From: Opitutus sp.
GTDB lineage: Bacteria; Verrucomicrobiota; Verrucomicrobiia; Opitutales; Opitutaceae
Assembly (NCBI GenBank): GCA_024707325.1
Contig: JANPZY010000004.1
Span: 62,001-126,000, forward strand
Length of the DNA: 64,000 nt
Direction: 5' to 3'
The notes beneath the pieces were generated by a model. That model searched no databases, was not told the origin of the DNA, and saw nothing but the letters and a program-made list of their open reading frames with translations. The position numbers and the translations under genes were made by a program. Below, piece after piece: positions 1 through 8,512 of the stretch; within the stretch, counting starts at the first letter, position 1; every line of letters starts with the position of its first letter.

Positions 1-65
1 GCCACGATGTCGCGAATGAAATCGCTGGGCGCGGGCGCGGCGGGAGGAGTGGTCTCGACGGACAT
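1..65 (-). CDS. glnS: Probable glutaminyl-tRNA synthetase, N-terminal fragment
   Basis: The minus strand opens an ATG at 65 that runs off the left edge. The 21 visible residues are an Ala/Pro-rich tail followed by SDFIRDIVA. This resembles the start of bacterial GlnRS, where a short tail is followed by a NFIRxII-type motif shortly before the first nucleotide-binding motif. GlnRS charges tRNA-Gln with glutamine. Only the N-terminus is present, so the identity rests on one short motif. It lies downstream of the pyrophosphatase on the same strand with a gap of about 75 nt. Confidence 0.45.
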   Translation of the reverse strand, partial: MSVETTPPAAPAPSDFIRDIV

Positions 66-141
66 GACCGGTCACATTGCGCGAGGGGCGCGAGTGACGC
101 AACGCGGTTTTGGAATCCGAGGCGACGAAGCGTCGCTGGCG

Positions 142-1878
142 TTAGCGACGGCGGGTGCGCTTGAAGGGAGGCGTCGAGACCGGCGTGCTGCCCCCGGAAA
201 GCTCTTTCAACAAGCTCGTGAGATAGGGGATCAGTTGCTTCTTGCGACTGACGATGCCCGGCATGTCGAAGATCTCGTCCTGCTCGACGTGCGGATAGGA
301 GATGCGGCCGATGAACGCCGCGTCGCCTTTCACGAGGAGGAGGGAGTTTTGCGTGTTGATGTCGGTCACCAGGAGCGCGGCGAAGAGGAGTTGCTCGGAC
401 TCGCGCAACTCCTCCAGTGCGGAGGCAATCGCCTTCGAATGGCGCCAGAAGTTGCCGAAGCCGAGTTCCTCGACCTGGGAAACGGAGAAGCGGGCGTTTT
501 CCTCTTCGTAGATCTTGTAGTCGGAGCGGACGATCTTGTCGGGCGAGTTGGCGAGGATGACCGAGCCGGAATTGAAAATTTCCTCGGCGAGTTGCTTCGA
601 CTGAACACCGGCAATCTCGGCGAGCCAGGCGAGCAGGATCGCGTCCTTGCGCGTGGTGGTCGGGCCGTTGAGGTGCAGGGTGTCGGAGATCAATCCGCCC
701 ATCAAAATGCCGGCGATTTGCGGGGAAGGCTGCAGGCCCTCGCGGCGGAAAAGATCGGCGACGATCGTGCAGGTGGAGCCCACGGGCTCGTTGAGAAACA
801 GAATCGGTTGCGCGGTGTTGATCGCGCCGAGGCGGTGGTGGTCAATGATCTCGGTGATCGTGACTTCATCGGCGCCGGGAACCGCCTGGCTGATCTCGTT
901 GTGGTCGACGAGCACGAGGCGGGTTTTCGGCTGCTTGAGAATGTCGGTCTTCGTGATGATGCCCTGCAGCGTGCCGTCGTCAGCGGTGACGAGCATCGAG
1001 TGCGGCGAGTTGGCGGAAAAACGGCGACGCATCTCGGAGATTCGCGTGTCGGCGCTGACGGTCACGTAGTTCGTGTCGATCACACGCTCGATCGTCGAAG
1101 CGGTGCGAACGATCAACGACGTGGTCGCCGAATCGTAGGGGCTCACGATGAGGCTGGTGCCGTTGGCCTTCGCGAGGGAAAGAATCTCGTCGTCGATCTC
1201 GTAGTTGCCCGTGACGACGACCGCGCGCACGCCGATCTCGATGGCGCGTTTTTGGACGTCGCGTCGATCGCCCACGATGATGAGCGACTGGCCGGCGGGA
1301 ATGTTGTCGCGGATGGAAATGCTCCAGAACGAGCGGATATCCATCGTGCCGAGACGCACGAAAAGTTCCTCCACGCGGCTCTCGCCGACGACGTGCAAGG
1401 CGCGACCCCGCAGCGTGCGCGTGATATGCGCGAGCGATGTGCGAACGATGCGGAGTTGTTTCGGTTCGCTGAGTCGGGGGATGAACACCGAGCCGAGCGC
1501 GGTGAGCGAAACAGTGCCGAGAATGTTGCGCCGCGTGGACGTGACGGGCAGCACGCGGACATCGTGCTGGTCGAAAATCTCGAGCGCTTCGGAGCAGGTG
1601 GAGTTCTCGGTGAGCGAGAGAACGTTCGACTCCATGAAGTCGCGCACGCGCGGACTCACGTCGCTGAGATAAAGCGGCAGCGGCTGCTGGAAGCGCGCGA
1701 GAATGGTGTCGATGCGGGCGTTGGAGTTGCCGCAGCGAGCGGCGACGTAGCCCTGTTCGCCTCGGGCGCTCTTGAAGGCAGCGTAGCCAATTGCGGAGCA
1801 GATCGCGTCGGAATCGGGGTTGCGATGCCCGATCACGTAAGTGGTCTGTTGGGAGTGCGCTGTGGAAGCAGGCGTCAT
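142..1878 (-). CDS. ppaC: CBS-domain family II (Mn-dependent) inorganic pyrophosphatase
   Basis: A 578-residue DHH-family pyrophosphatase that hydrolyses PPi to phosphate in the cytoplasm. The N-terminal motif GHRNPDSDA (H18, D22, D24) and the later VDHNE and IIDHHRLG motifs (about residues 320-350) are the metal-binding DHH signatures. The C-terminal part with SRKKQLIPYL is the DHHA2 substrate-binding domain. Between the first DHH motif and the rest lie two CBS domains (about 73-127 and 270-315) flanking a DRTGG-like domain (about 210-260). This is the layout of CBS-pyrophosphatases, which are regulated by adenine nucleotides and, when DRTGG is present, by diadenosine polyphosphates (family knowledge). 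The length matches that class. It may be transcribed with the fragment to its left. Confidence 0.93.
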   Translation of the reverse strand: MTPASTAHSQQTTYVIGHRNPDSDAICSAIGYAAFKSARGEQGYVAARCGNSNARIDTILARFQQPLPLYLSDVSPRVRDFMESNVLSLTENSTCSEALEIFDQHDVRVLPVTSTRRNILGTVSLTALGSVFIPRLSEPKQLRIVRTSLAHITRTLRGRALHVVGESRVEELFVRLGTMDIRSFWSISIRDNIPAGQSLIIVGDRRDVQKRAIEIGVRAVVVTGNYEIDDEILSLAKANGTSLIVSPYDSATTSLIVRTASTIERVIDTNYVTVSADTRISEMRRRFSANSPHSMLVTADDGTLQGIITKTDILKQPKTRLVLVDHNEISQAVPGADEVTITEIIDHHRLGAINTAQPILFLNEPVGSTCTIVADLFRREGLQPSPQIAGILMGGLISDTLHLNGPTTTRKDAILLAWLAEIAGVQSKQLAEEIFNSGSVILANSPDKIVRSDYKIYEEENARFSVSQVEELGFGNFWRHSKAIASALEELRESEQLLFAALLVTDINTQNSLLLVKGDAAFIGRISYPHVEQDEIFDMPGIVSRKKQLIPYLTSLLKELSGGSTPVSTPPFKRTRRR

Positions 1879-1960
1879 GTGGCGTGGGTGGACAGCCTAC
1901 GCCGGCACTCGTGCGGGGCAAAGTGTAAATAACAGACGGCCCGCCCAAACCGGGGCGGCG

Positions 1961-2749
1961 TCAATTCGTCGGCGGCGTAACGGAAGCCGTTCCTGCCTGC
2001 GTGCCGACACCCGCGTATACGCTGCTTGAATACACCCGCGGGTTGCGATTCGTCGCGGCGTCGGCGCCGCGGTAGGGGAGCGCCTGAAGAATGTTGGAGG
2101 TTTTTCGGCCGTTCGAAGCGGTGAGCTGATTGTCGCCCTGAAGATCTTTATAGTAGACGACATTGCCGCCGAGGAAGGCGATGAAGCCGCCGTCGTCCTT
2201 GTAGGCGCCTTTTTCGATGGACCAGAGGCCGTTGGTGCCGAGGCCGCGGGTGAACGCGATCGGCGACGTGGCCGGATCGGACATGCGCAAGCCGCCGACG
2301 ACTTCGATGGAGAGATCGGAGGCGGCGAAGTCGGAGTTCAAAGTCGGATTTCCGGTGGAGGACGGATCCAGGATCGCGGCCGGGATCGACTGGGGAAAAT
2401 AGGGATCGGTCTTCGAGTAATACATCGCCGGATCCGTGATGCCGCCGCTCTTCGCGAGCGCAGCCGCCCAGAGATAATCGGTCGTGGAAAGCGTGTTGCC
2501 CGTGGGCCGGAACGTCGACGGGCTGATGTTCACGCCGGGGAGGCGATCGTTGTTATCCGCCGCGTAGATCATCGCCGCTTTGGCGATCTCGCGAAGGTTG
2601 TTGGAGTCCACGGCACGCTGCGCTTTTTCGCGCACGGCTCCGATCGTGGGGATGAAGATCGCCGCCAGAATTCCGATGATGGCGATGACGGTGAGCAGTT
2701 CGATCAACGTGAAGCCCGCTTGAGCGGTGCGACGGCTGGAGGTTCGCAT
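1961..2749 (-). CDS. Type II secretion/type IV pilin-like protein (pseudopilin)
   Basis: A 262-residue protein with a classic class III prepilin leader: a short basic tail (MRTSSRRTAQA), then G|FTLIELLTVIAIIGILAA with Glu at +5 of the mature protein. Prepilin peptidase should cut after the Gly, and the hydrophobic helix anchors or packs the subunit. The region after the helix (NNLREIAKAAMIYAADNNDRLP) is typical of the G/H-type pseudopilins that are highly amplified in Verrucomicrobiota and Planctomycetes. The ATG at 2749 is preferred because an upstream ATG (2824) would add 25 unlikely residues before the leader. It is divergent from ilvE, with about 105 nt between the starts. Confidence 0.85.
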   Translation of the reverse strand: MRTSSRRTAQAGFTLIELLTVIAIIGILAAIFIPTIGAVREKAQRAVDSNNLREIAKAAMIYAADNNDRLPGVNISPSTFRPTGNTLSTTDYLWAAALAKSGGITDPAMYYSKTDPYFPQSIPAAILDPSSTGNPTLNSDFAASDLSIEVVGGLRMSDPATSPIAFTRGLGTNGLWSIEKGAYKDDGGFIAFLGGNVVYYKDLQGDNQLTASNGRKTSNILQALPYRGADAATNRNPRVYSSSVYAGVGTQAGTASVTPPTN

Positions 2750-2854
2750 GGCGCCGGAGAGTGGAGCGAGAGTCGTGCCGGGTCTGAGCAACGACAAGCA
2801 GAAACTCCCCGTGGGACTGGACATCCGTTTGAGCCGCTTTCTACAGTTTCCTCG

Positions 2855-3721
2855 ATGAAGATCTTTCTCGACGGGAAGTTCGTGGACGAGGCGGAGGCTA
2901 AGATTTCAGTGTTCGATCACGGGCTTCTTTACGGTGACGGGGTATTCGAGGGCATTCGGCTCTATGGTGGAAATATCTTCCGGCTCGAGGAACACCTGGA
3001 GCGGCTCGAGCTGTCTGCAAAGGCGATCATGCTGGATCTGCCGATGACGCGTGCGCAGCTCGCGGAAGCGACATGCGAGACGTGCCGCCGAAACGGCCTC
3101 ACCGATGGTTATATCCGTCTCGTGGTCACGCGCGGTATCGGCGACTTGGGGCTGGCGCCGTGGCTCTGCGTGAATCCGTCGGTCATCATCATCGCGAGCA
3201 AGATCGCCCTGTATCCGCCCGAGCATTACGAGAACGGCCTCGCGATCGTCACCGTGCCCACGCGCCGCATCAATCCAGCGGCGTTTCCCTCGACGGTGAA
3301 GTCGCTCAATTACCTCAATAACATCCTCGGCAAGATCGAGGCCCATCAGTTCGGCGCGCTCGAGGCGATCATGCTCAACGATCAGGGTTACATCGCCGAG
3401 TGCACTGCCGATAACATCTTCATCATCCACCGTGGCGAGATTCTCACGCCCGCCGCCTCGCAGGGCGCGCTCAAGGGCATCACGCGTGACACCATTCTCA
3501 ATCTCGCTGCGGAACTCGGCGTTCCTGCGCGCGAGGCGAATCTCACTCGCTACGACGCGTGGTGTGCGGACGAGTGTTTTCTCACCGGGACGGGCGCAGA
3601 GGTGGTGCCGGTCGTGAAGCTCGATGGACGCCAGATCGGCACCGGCAAGCCCGGACCGATCACGTTGCGTGTCCTGGAAGCGTTCCGGAAACGAGTGCGC
3701 GTGGAGGGCACGCGCATTTGA
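2855..3721 (+). CDS. ilvE: Branched-chain amino acid aminotransferase (class IV PLP)
   Basis: A 288-residue fold-type IV PLP enzyme. It starts MKIFLDGKFV and shows DHGLLYGDGVFEGIR near the N-terminus. The PLP lysine is K149 in VKSLNYLNNI, followed by EAIMLN and IAECTADNIF, all class IV hallmarks. Branched-chain transaminases interconvert Val/Ile/Leu and their 2-oxo acids. With leuC-leuD 8 kb away, a branched-chain role is sensible, but D-amino acid transaminase or aminodeoxychorismate lyase share the fold and cannot be excluded by eye. The ATG at 2855 fits the family start; the same frame stays open upstream but encodes nothing conserved. Confidence 0.85.
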   Translation: MKIFLDGKFVDEAEAKISVFDHGLLYGDGVFEGIRLYGGNIFRLEEHLERLELSAKAIMLDLPMTRAQLAEATCETCRRNGLTDGYIRLVVTRGIGDLGLAPWLCVNPSVIIIASKIALYPPEHYENGLAIVTVPTRRINPAAFPSTVKSLNYLNNILGKIEAHQFGALEAIMLNDQGYIAECTADNIFIIHRGEILTPAASQGALKGITRDTILNLAAELGVPAREANLTRYDAWCADECFLTGTGAEVVPVVKLDGRQIGTGKPGPITLRVLEAFRKRVRVEGTRI

Positions 3722-3869
3722 AATTGCTGCCACGAGTGTGCGACAAGCCTGCGCAGTTTCCTGCGGACAGGTGTGCAGTCGCGTCACTTTTGTTCTCCGC
3801 GTGTCCCGGCACTTGCCAGCGGGGGAGACCGTGGCATGTTTGATGCAACCCAGATTTGTCTCTCGAACA

Positions 3870-4376
3870 ATGGCCAACCCGCTCAAATGCGACCTGTGCT
3901 CCAAGCCCGCTACCGTGCACCTCACTCAGATTGTGAACAACAAGGTGCACAAGGTGGACCTATGCGAGGAGTGCGCCCAAGCCAAGGGCGTGACCGACCC
4001 GAGCGGTTTCTCCCTCGCTGACCTTTTGCTCAAGGCTTCGCTTAACCCCGAGCCGTCCGCTGCAGGCATGCGGTGCGAGAGCTGCGGGTTTACGCAAACC
4101 GACTTCAAGAAGCACGGGCGCTTTGGTTGCCCGGTCTGCTACGAAACATTTTCTGCGCTCGTCGAGCCCATGCTCGACAGCATGCACAAGGGCACTGTCC
4201 ATACGGGCAAGGTTCCGCAACGCGCCCTCACGCGCAAAACCCTCCACGAACGTCTTTCCAAGCTCGAGCTCGACCTCAACGCGGCCATCAAGGCCGAACG
4301 TTACGAGGACGCGGCTCGCTGCCGTGATGAAATCAACCAAGTCAAGCAAAGCATCGCCCAAGCGCCCGCGCGGTAA
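3870..4376 (+). CDS. mcsA: McsA-like zinc-finger protein with UVR motif
   Basis: A 168-residue protein with paired cysteine motifs CDLC (7-10) and CEEC (32-35), a second set CESC...CPVC (about 68-89), and a C-terminal UVR motif (about 133-165, rich in KAERYEDAARCRDEI). This is the layout of McsA, the activator of the protein arginine kinase McsB. Its stop is 4 nt before the mcsB start, and clpC follows, so the three form an operon like that of Bacillus but without a CtsR repressor gene. The ATG at 3870 begins exactly at the conserved MxxPxxCDxC; upstream codons in frame are not conserved. Confidence 0.9.
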   Translation: MANPLKCDLCSKPATVHLTQIVNNKVHKVDLCEECAQAKGVTDPSGFSLADLLLKASLNPEPSAAGMRCESCGFTQTDFKKHGRFGCPVCYETFSALVEPMLDSMHKGTVHTGKVPQRALTRKTLHERLSKLELDLNAAIKAERYEDAARCRDEINQVKQSIAQAPAR

Positions 4377-4380
4377 GCCT

Positions 4381-5473
4381 ATGACGATCGAGTCGCTGAT
4401 CGATACGCCTTCGGAGCTGACGGATTCCGCCAGCAGCAAGACGGCCATCGTGTTGATGACCCGTATTCGTCTCGCGCGAAATCTCGCGGGCACGCCGTTC
4501 CCCGGCTGGGCCAAGCCTGCGCAGCGCTCCGAGATCTTCGATCTTTGCCGCGGCGCGGTGGCTTCGACCACGCCGATGAAGAAGAGCTTGGCGATCGGCG
4601 TGCAGGAACTTTCAGAGCTCGAGAAACAGATCCTCGTCGAGCGCCACTTGATCAGCCGCGAACTCAGCGGTTCGAAGGCGGGTTCCGGTTTCGTCATCAA
4701 CAAGGACCAGACGTTTTCGGTGATGATCAATGAGGAGGATCACCTGCGCATTCAGGTGCTCCGCTGCGGTTTCCAGCTCAAGAAGGCTTGGAACTCCATC
4801 AACGATCTCGATACCGCGCTCGAGGAGCAGCTCGACTACGCCTATTCGCCGAAGCTCGGCTATCTCACCGCGTGCCCGACCAACCTCGGCACTGCGATGC
4901 GCGCGTCGGCGATGATGCATCTCCCGGCCTTGGTCATCGCGAACCAGATGGAAAAGGTTGTTCGTGCCGTGAACCAGCTCGGCATGGTCGTGCGCGGTCT
5001 CTTCGGCGAAGGCTCCGACGCCAGCGGCAGCATTTTCCAGATTTCCAATCAGACGACTCTCGGCGAAACCGAGGACGAAATCATCAAGCGCCTCGGCAGC
5101 GTGCTTAGCTCCATTATCGAGCACGAACTCAATGCTCGCCAGAAGCTGCTCGAAGCCGACGCCGGCAAGCTCTTCGACAAGATCGGCCGCGCGTATGGCA
5201 TCCTGCAGAACAGCCATGTGCTGAGCTCCAGCGAAGCGATGAATCTCCTCTCGCTCGTCCGTTTGGGCGTCGATCTCAGCATTTTCCCCGACGAGACTCG
5301 TTCCATCGTGGACCGCCTCCTCATCGAGGCCCAGCCCGGCCACTTGCAACACGCCCAAAAAAGGCGAGTTCGAGCCTGGTCAGCGCGATTTGCTTCGCGC
5401 CGCGCGACTCCGCGCAGAGTTTGCGAATTTCACGCGCCCCAACTTCAGTTCCACCGGCGAAGGGGCGAATTAA
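4381..5473 (+). CDS. mcsB: Protein arginine kinase McsB (one net frameshift near the 3' end)
   Basis: A phosphagen-kinase-fold enzyme that phosphorylates arginine in proteins, marking them for ClpC-ClpP. Conserved blocks are RIRLARN, NEEDHLRIQ, the YLTACPTNLGTAMRAS stretch (up to the Met-Met) and GSIFQISN, all in one frame up to QPGHLQ. At the A6 run at 5357-5362 the frame becomes wrong. The next frame encodes KGEFEPGQRDLLRAARLRAEF, which matches McsB C-termini, and ends at TAA 5471-5473. Removing one A gives 363 residues; without correction the frame runs to 5481 with an Arg-rich nonsense tail. A programmed -1 slip would enter the wrong frame, so a sequence error or a real mutation is more likely. 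Confidence 0.88.
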
Positions 5474-5491
5474 GCCTTTAACAACATACCC

Positions 5492-8014
5492 ATGTCCCAA
5501 GAACCCATGAACAATTTCACGCCCAGGGCGCAGCAGGTGCTCGCACTGGCGCGCAAGGAGGCCGACCGCTTTCACCACAATTACGTGGGGACCGAGCACA
5601 TCCTGCTCGGCCTGATCAAACTCGGCCAGGGTGTCGCGGTCAGCGTGCTCCAAAAGATGGGCCTCGATCTCGAGACCGTTCGCTCCGCCGTCGAAAAACA
5701 AGTCGGCACCGGTCAGGAAACCAAGACCCAGGGCAGCATCCCTTACACGCCTCGCGTGAAGAAGGTCCTCGCTCTCGCGGGCAAGGAAGCCAAGACGCTC
5801 AATCACTCCTACGTCGGCACCGAGCACATTCTGCTCGGCCTTCTCCGCGAAGGTGAGGGCGTTGCCGCCCGCGTGCTCAAGTCGCTCGACATCGACATCG
5901 AGCGCACGCGCAACGAAATCCTCCGCGAACTCGATCCGCAGTTCTCCAGCTCGCAGAGCGGTGACGCTCCGGGTGAGGAAGCCACCGCTGGCGCTCCCCA
6001 GCGCAGCGCGGCTTCCGAGGACAAGAAAGAGGTCAAGACGCCCGCGCTCAAAGCGTTTGGCCGTGACCTCACCGAACTCGCGCGCAAGGGCGAGATGGAT
6101 CCTGTCGTCGGTCGCAAAAACGAAATCCGCCGCGTCATCCAGATCCTCTGCCGCCGCACAAAGAACAATCCCGTGCTCATCGGCGAAGCCGGTGTCGGCA
6201 AGACCGCCATCGTCGAAGGCCTCGCGCAGGAAATCGCCGCCGGCAACGTCCCCGAGATTCTCCTCGAGAAGCGCGTGATCACGCTAGACCTCGCGCTCAT
6301 GGTCGCCGGCACCAAATACCGCGGCCAGTTCGAAGAGCGCATCAAGGCCGTGATGGATGAAATCCGTCGCGCGAAGAACATCATCCTCTTCATCGACGAG
6401 CTCCACACGATCGTCGGAGCCGGCGCCGCCGAAGGTGCGATGGATGCATCCAACATCTTCAAGCCCGCGCTCTCGCGCGGCGAACTTCAGTGCGTCGGCG
6501 CGACGACCCTCAACGAATACCGCAAGTATATCGAAAAGGACTCCGCGCTCGATCGTCGCTTTCAGTCCGTGAAGGTCGAGGCTCCGTCCGTCGAGGACAC
6601 CATCCTCATCCTCAAGGGCATCCGCGGCAAATACGAGGATCACCACAAGGCGATCTTCACCGACAAGAGCATCGAGTCCGCCGCCAAGCTCTCCGACCGC
6701 TACATCACCGGTCGATTCCTGCCTGACAAGGCGATCGACGTCATGGACGAGGCTGGCTCGCGCGCCCGCATCGGCGCTCTCACGCGTCCGCCGGATATCG
6801 AAAGCCTCACCAAGGAGATCGAGTCGGTTTGCGCGCTGAAGGAAAAAGCCATCAGCGAACAACACTTCGAGGAAGCCGCCCGCTATCGCGATCAGGAGAA
6901 GCAACTCCGCGCGAAGCAGGAGCAGATCACGGCTGATTGGAAAAAGGCCCGCGACGAAAAGCGCATCACCATCGACGAAGACATGATGATGCAGGTCGTC
7001 GCCGACTGGACCGGCATTCCGCTCAGCCGCATGGAAAAGAAGGAGAGCGAAAAGCTCCTCTCGATGGAGGCCGAGCTCCAGAAATCCGTCATCGGTCAGG
7101 ACGCCGCGTGCAGCGCCATCGCGCGCGCGCTTCGTCGCTCCCGTGCGGACCTCAAGGACCCGCGCCGTCCCATCGGCTCCTTCATGTTCGTCGGCCCGAC
7201 CGGCGTCGGCAAAACCATGCTCGCGAAGCAGCTCGCGGCGCAGATGTTCGGCAACCAGGACGCGATCATCCAGATCGACATGTCCGAATACATGGAGAAG
7301 TTCGCCGTCTCGCGCCTCGTCGGCTCGCCTCCGGGCTACGTCGGTTACGATGAAGGCGGCCAGCTCACCGAAGCCGTGCGTCGCCGCCCGTATGCGGTCG
7401 TCCTTTTCGACGAAATCGAAAAGGCGCACCCCGACGTCATCCAGATCCTGCTGCAAATCCTCGAAGACGGCCGACTCACCGATTCGCTCGGCCGCACCGT
7501 GGATTTCCGCAACACGATCATCATCATGACGAGCAACGTCGGCGCGCAGCTCCTGCAGCGTCAGACGTCGATGGGCTTCGGCGCCGCCGCGCAGAACATC
7601 AACGATCTCGAAAAGATGAAGGAAAAGGTCAGCGAAGAGGCCAAGCGCGTCTTCAAGCCCGAGTTCCTGAATCGTATCTCCGACATCATCTTCTTCCGCC
7701 CGCTGGAGAAGAAGGATCTCGTCAAGATCGTCGACCTCGAGACCGCCAACTTCTCGAAGCGTCTCACCGAGCGCAAAATCACCCTCGAATTCACGCAGGC
7801 GGCCAAGGAACTCCTCATTGATAAGGGCTACGACGAGAAATACGGCGCGCGTCCGCTGCGCCGTGCCGTCGAGCACTACCTCGAGGATCCGCTGGCCGAA
7901 GCTCTCCTCCGCGGCGACGTGAAGGATGGCGAGCCCTGCATCGTGGATCGCGAAGGCGACAAACTGATCTTCAAACAAAAGACGCCCACCGCCGACAGTG
8001 GCGTGGCGCCCTAA
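5492..8014 (+). CDS. clpC: ATP-dependent Clp protease ATP-binding subunit ClpC
   Basis: An 840-residue HSP100 unfoldase that feeds substrates to ClpP. Order: two Clp_N repeats (about 1-145, each with NYVGTEHILLGL-like motifs), first AAA+ module with Walker A GEAGVGKT (about 231-238), a middle region with a UVR motif (about 450-486), second AAA+ module with Walker A GPTGVGKT (about 568-575), then the D2 small domain. The UVR-containing middle region distinguishes ClpC from ClpA and ClpB. A tripeptide MGF at 694-696 occupies the place of the ClpP-docking loop. It is last in the mcsA-mcsB-clpC operon and is followed by a good terminator. An ATG at 5507 (MNNFTP) is an alternative start. Confidence 0.96.
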   Translation: MSQEPMNNFTPRAQQVLALARKEADRFHHNYVGTEHILLGLIKLGQGVAVSVLQKMGLDLETVRSAVEKQVGTGQETKTQGSIPYTPRVKKVLALAGKEAKTLNHSYVGTEHILLGLLREGEGVAARVLKSLDIDIERTRNEILRELDPQFSSSQSGDAPGEEATAGAPQRSAASEDKKEVKTPALKAFGRDLTELARKGEMDPVVGRKNEIRRVIQILCRRTKNNPVLIGEAGVGKTAIVEGLAQEIAAGNVPEILLEKRVITLDLALMVAGTKYRGQFEERIKAVMDEIRRAKNIILFIDELHTIVGAGAAEGAMDASNIFKPALSRGELQCVGATTLNEYRKYIEKDSALDRRFQSVKVEAPSVEDTILILKGIRGKYEDHHKAIFTDKSIESAAKLSDRYITGRFLPDKAIDVMDEAGSRARIGALTRPPDIESLTKEIESVCALKEKAISEQHFEEAARYRDQEKQLRAKQEQITADWKKARDEKRITIDEDMMMQVVADWTGIPLSRMEKKESEKLLSMEAELQKSVIGQDAACSAIARALRRSRADLKDPRRPIGSFMFVGPTGVGKTMLAKQLAAQMFGNQDAIIQIDMSEYMEKFAVSRLVGSPPGYVGYDEGGQLTEAVRRRPYAVVLFDEIEKAHPDVIQILLQILEDGRLTDSLGRTVDFRNTIIIMTSNVGAQLLQRQTSMGFGAAAQNINDLEKMKEKVSEEAKRVFKPEFLNRISDIIFFRPLEKKDLVKIVDLETANFSKRLTERKITLEFTQAAKELLIDKGYDEKYGARPLRRAVEHYLEDPLAEALLRGDVKDGEPCIVDREGDKLIFKQKTPTADSGVAP

Positions 8015-8040
8015 AACGACGACCACCCGTCGCCCAACGA

Positions 8041-8076
8041 AAACCCCGCTCTCGAGACCAAGGGAGCGGGGTTTTT
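8041..8076 (+). terminator. Rho-independent terminator after clpC
   Basis: Stem AAACCCCGCTC pairs with GAGCGGGGTTT, followed by a run of five T. It begins 27 nt after the clpC stop codon and would end the mcsA-mcsB-clpC transcript. Confidence 0.85.
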
Positions 8077-8141
8077 CATTTTGGGAAAGTTGAGAGCTGA
8101 GAGTTGAGGGCTAAGCGCGGTCGCATCGGGGGCACACCTTC

Positions 8142-8237
8142 TGTCATTCTGAGCGAAGCGAAGAATCCACTTGGAGATTGTCCGCGGTGACACACAGCGC
8201 AGCGCGAACTGGATTCTTCGCTTTGCTCAGAATGACA
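8142..8237. repeat. Imperfect 28-nt inverted repeat (REP/MITE-like palindrome)
   Basis: Two 28-nt arms (8142-8169 and 8210-8237) are reverse complements with one mismatch and are separated by 40 nt. The core is CATTCTGAGCGAAGCGAAG. To my knowledge this type of core is a widespread intergenic palindrome in many unrelated bacteria. It has no coding capacity and could fold into a long hairpin. It sits directly before the 22-nt tandem array. Confidence 0.8.
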
Positions 8238-8241
8238 AACC

Positions 8242-8461
8242 ATGTCGCGACAAGGTGTGGACGTCGTCGCGACCAAGTGCGTCCACGGTCGGGCGGAGGT
8301 GCGAACCAAGTCGCGAGCAGGTCCGGCTCGAGTCGAGCGAAGGTGCGCACACGCCGACGACGAGGTGCGGAGTGGCTTGAACGAAGGTGCGCACACGGTC
8401 GCGACGCGGTGCGGACCGGGACGAGCCCCGTTGCGGATCGTGTGGTGATCGCGTGCGGCTC
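8242..8461 (+). repeat. 22-nt degenerate tandem repeat, array 1 (about 10 units)
   Basis: Ten consecutive units of exactly 22 nt fit one consensus: GRGTCGSGMC followed by AAGGTGCGSACC. Unit starts are 8242, 8264, 8286, 8308, 8330, 8352, 8374, 8396, 8418 and 8440. The last two are the most diverged. No indels break the period. Short ORFs through it are artefacts of a GC-rich repeat with few stops. It fills most of the space between clpC and the transglutaminase-like gene. Confidence 0.88.
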
Positions 8462-8512
8462 GACGCGGAACTCTGGCATCGCTCGCCGGAAAAAATTTCT
8501 TAGGCAGAACGC

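Noticed and set aside
7-1932. A 641-residue open frame on the + strand opposite the pyrophosphatase gene
   Set aside because: It mirrors a well-supported gene. Its Arg/Val/Asp/Gly-rich product has no motif and comes from GC-rich codon bias.
5350-5370. Programmed -1 frameshifting in mcsB at the A6 run
   Set aside because: A -1 slip enters a frame encoding a Ser-rich nonsense tail. The correct C-terminus needs the other frame (+1), and the heptamer phase is wrong.
6284-8026. A 580-residue antisense frame within clpC, with similar ones opposite leuC and fabV
   Set aside because: These are all shadows of strong genes. Long antisense frames are expected at this GC content.
8242-8448. Short ORFs through the 22-nt arrays (for example MSRQGVDVVATKCV...)
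   Set aside because: The repeat has few stops in any frame and gives a 22-residue periodic peptide in all of them. There is no start context or conservation to support translation.
8242-8461. CRISPR array
   Set aside because: There are no unique spacers between repeats. Units are directly adjacent and degenerate, and no cas genes are present.
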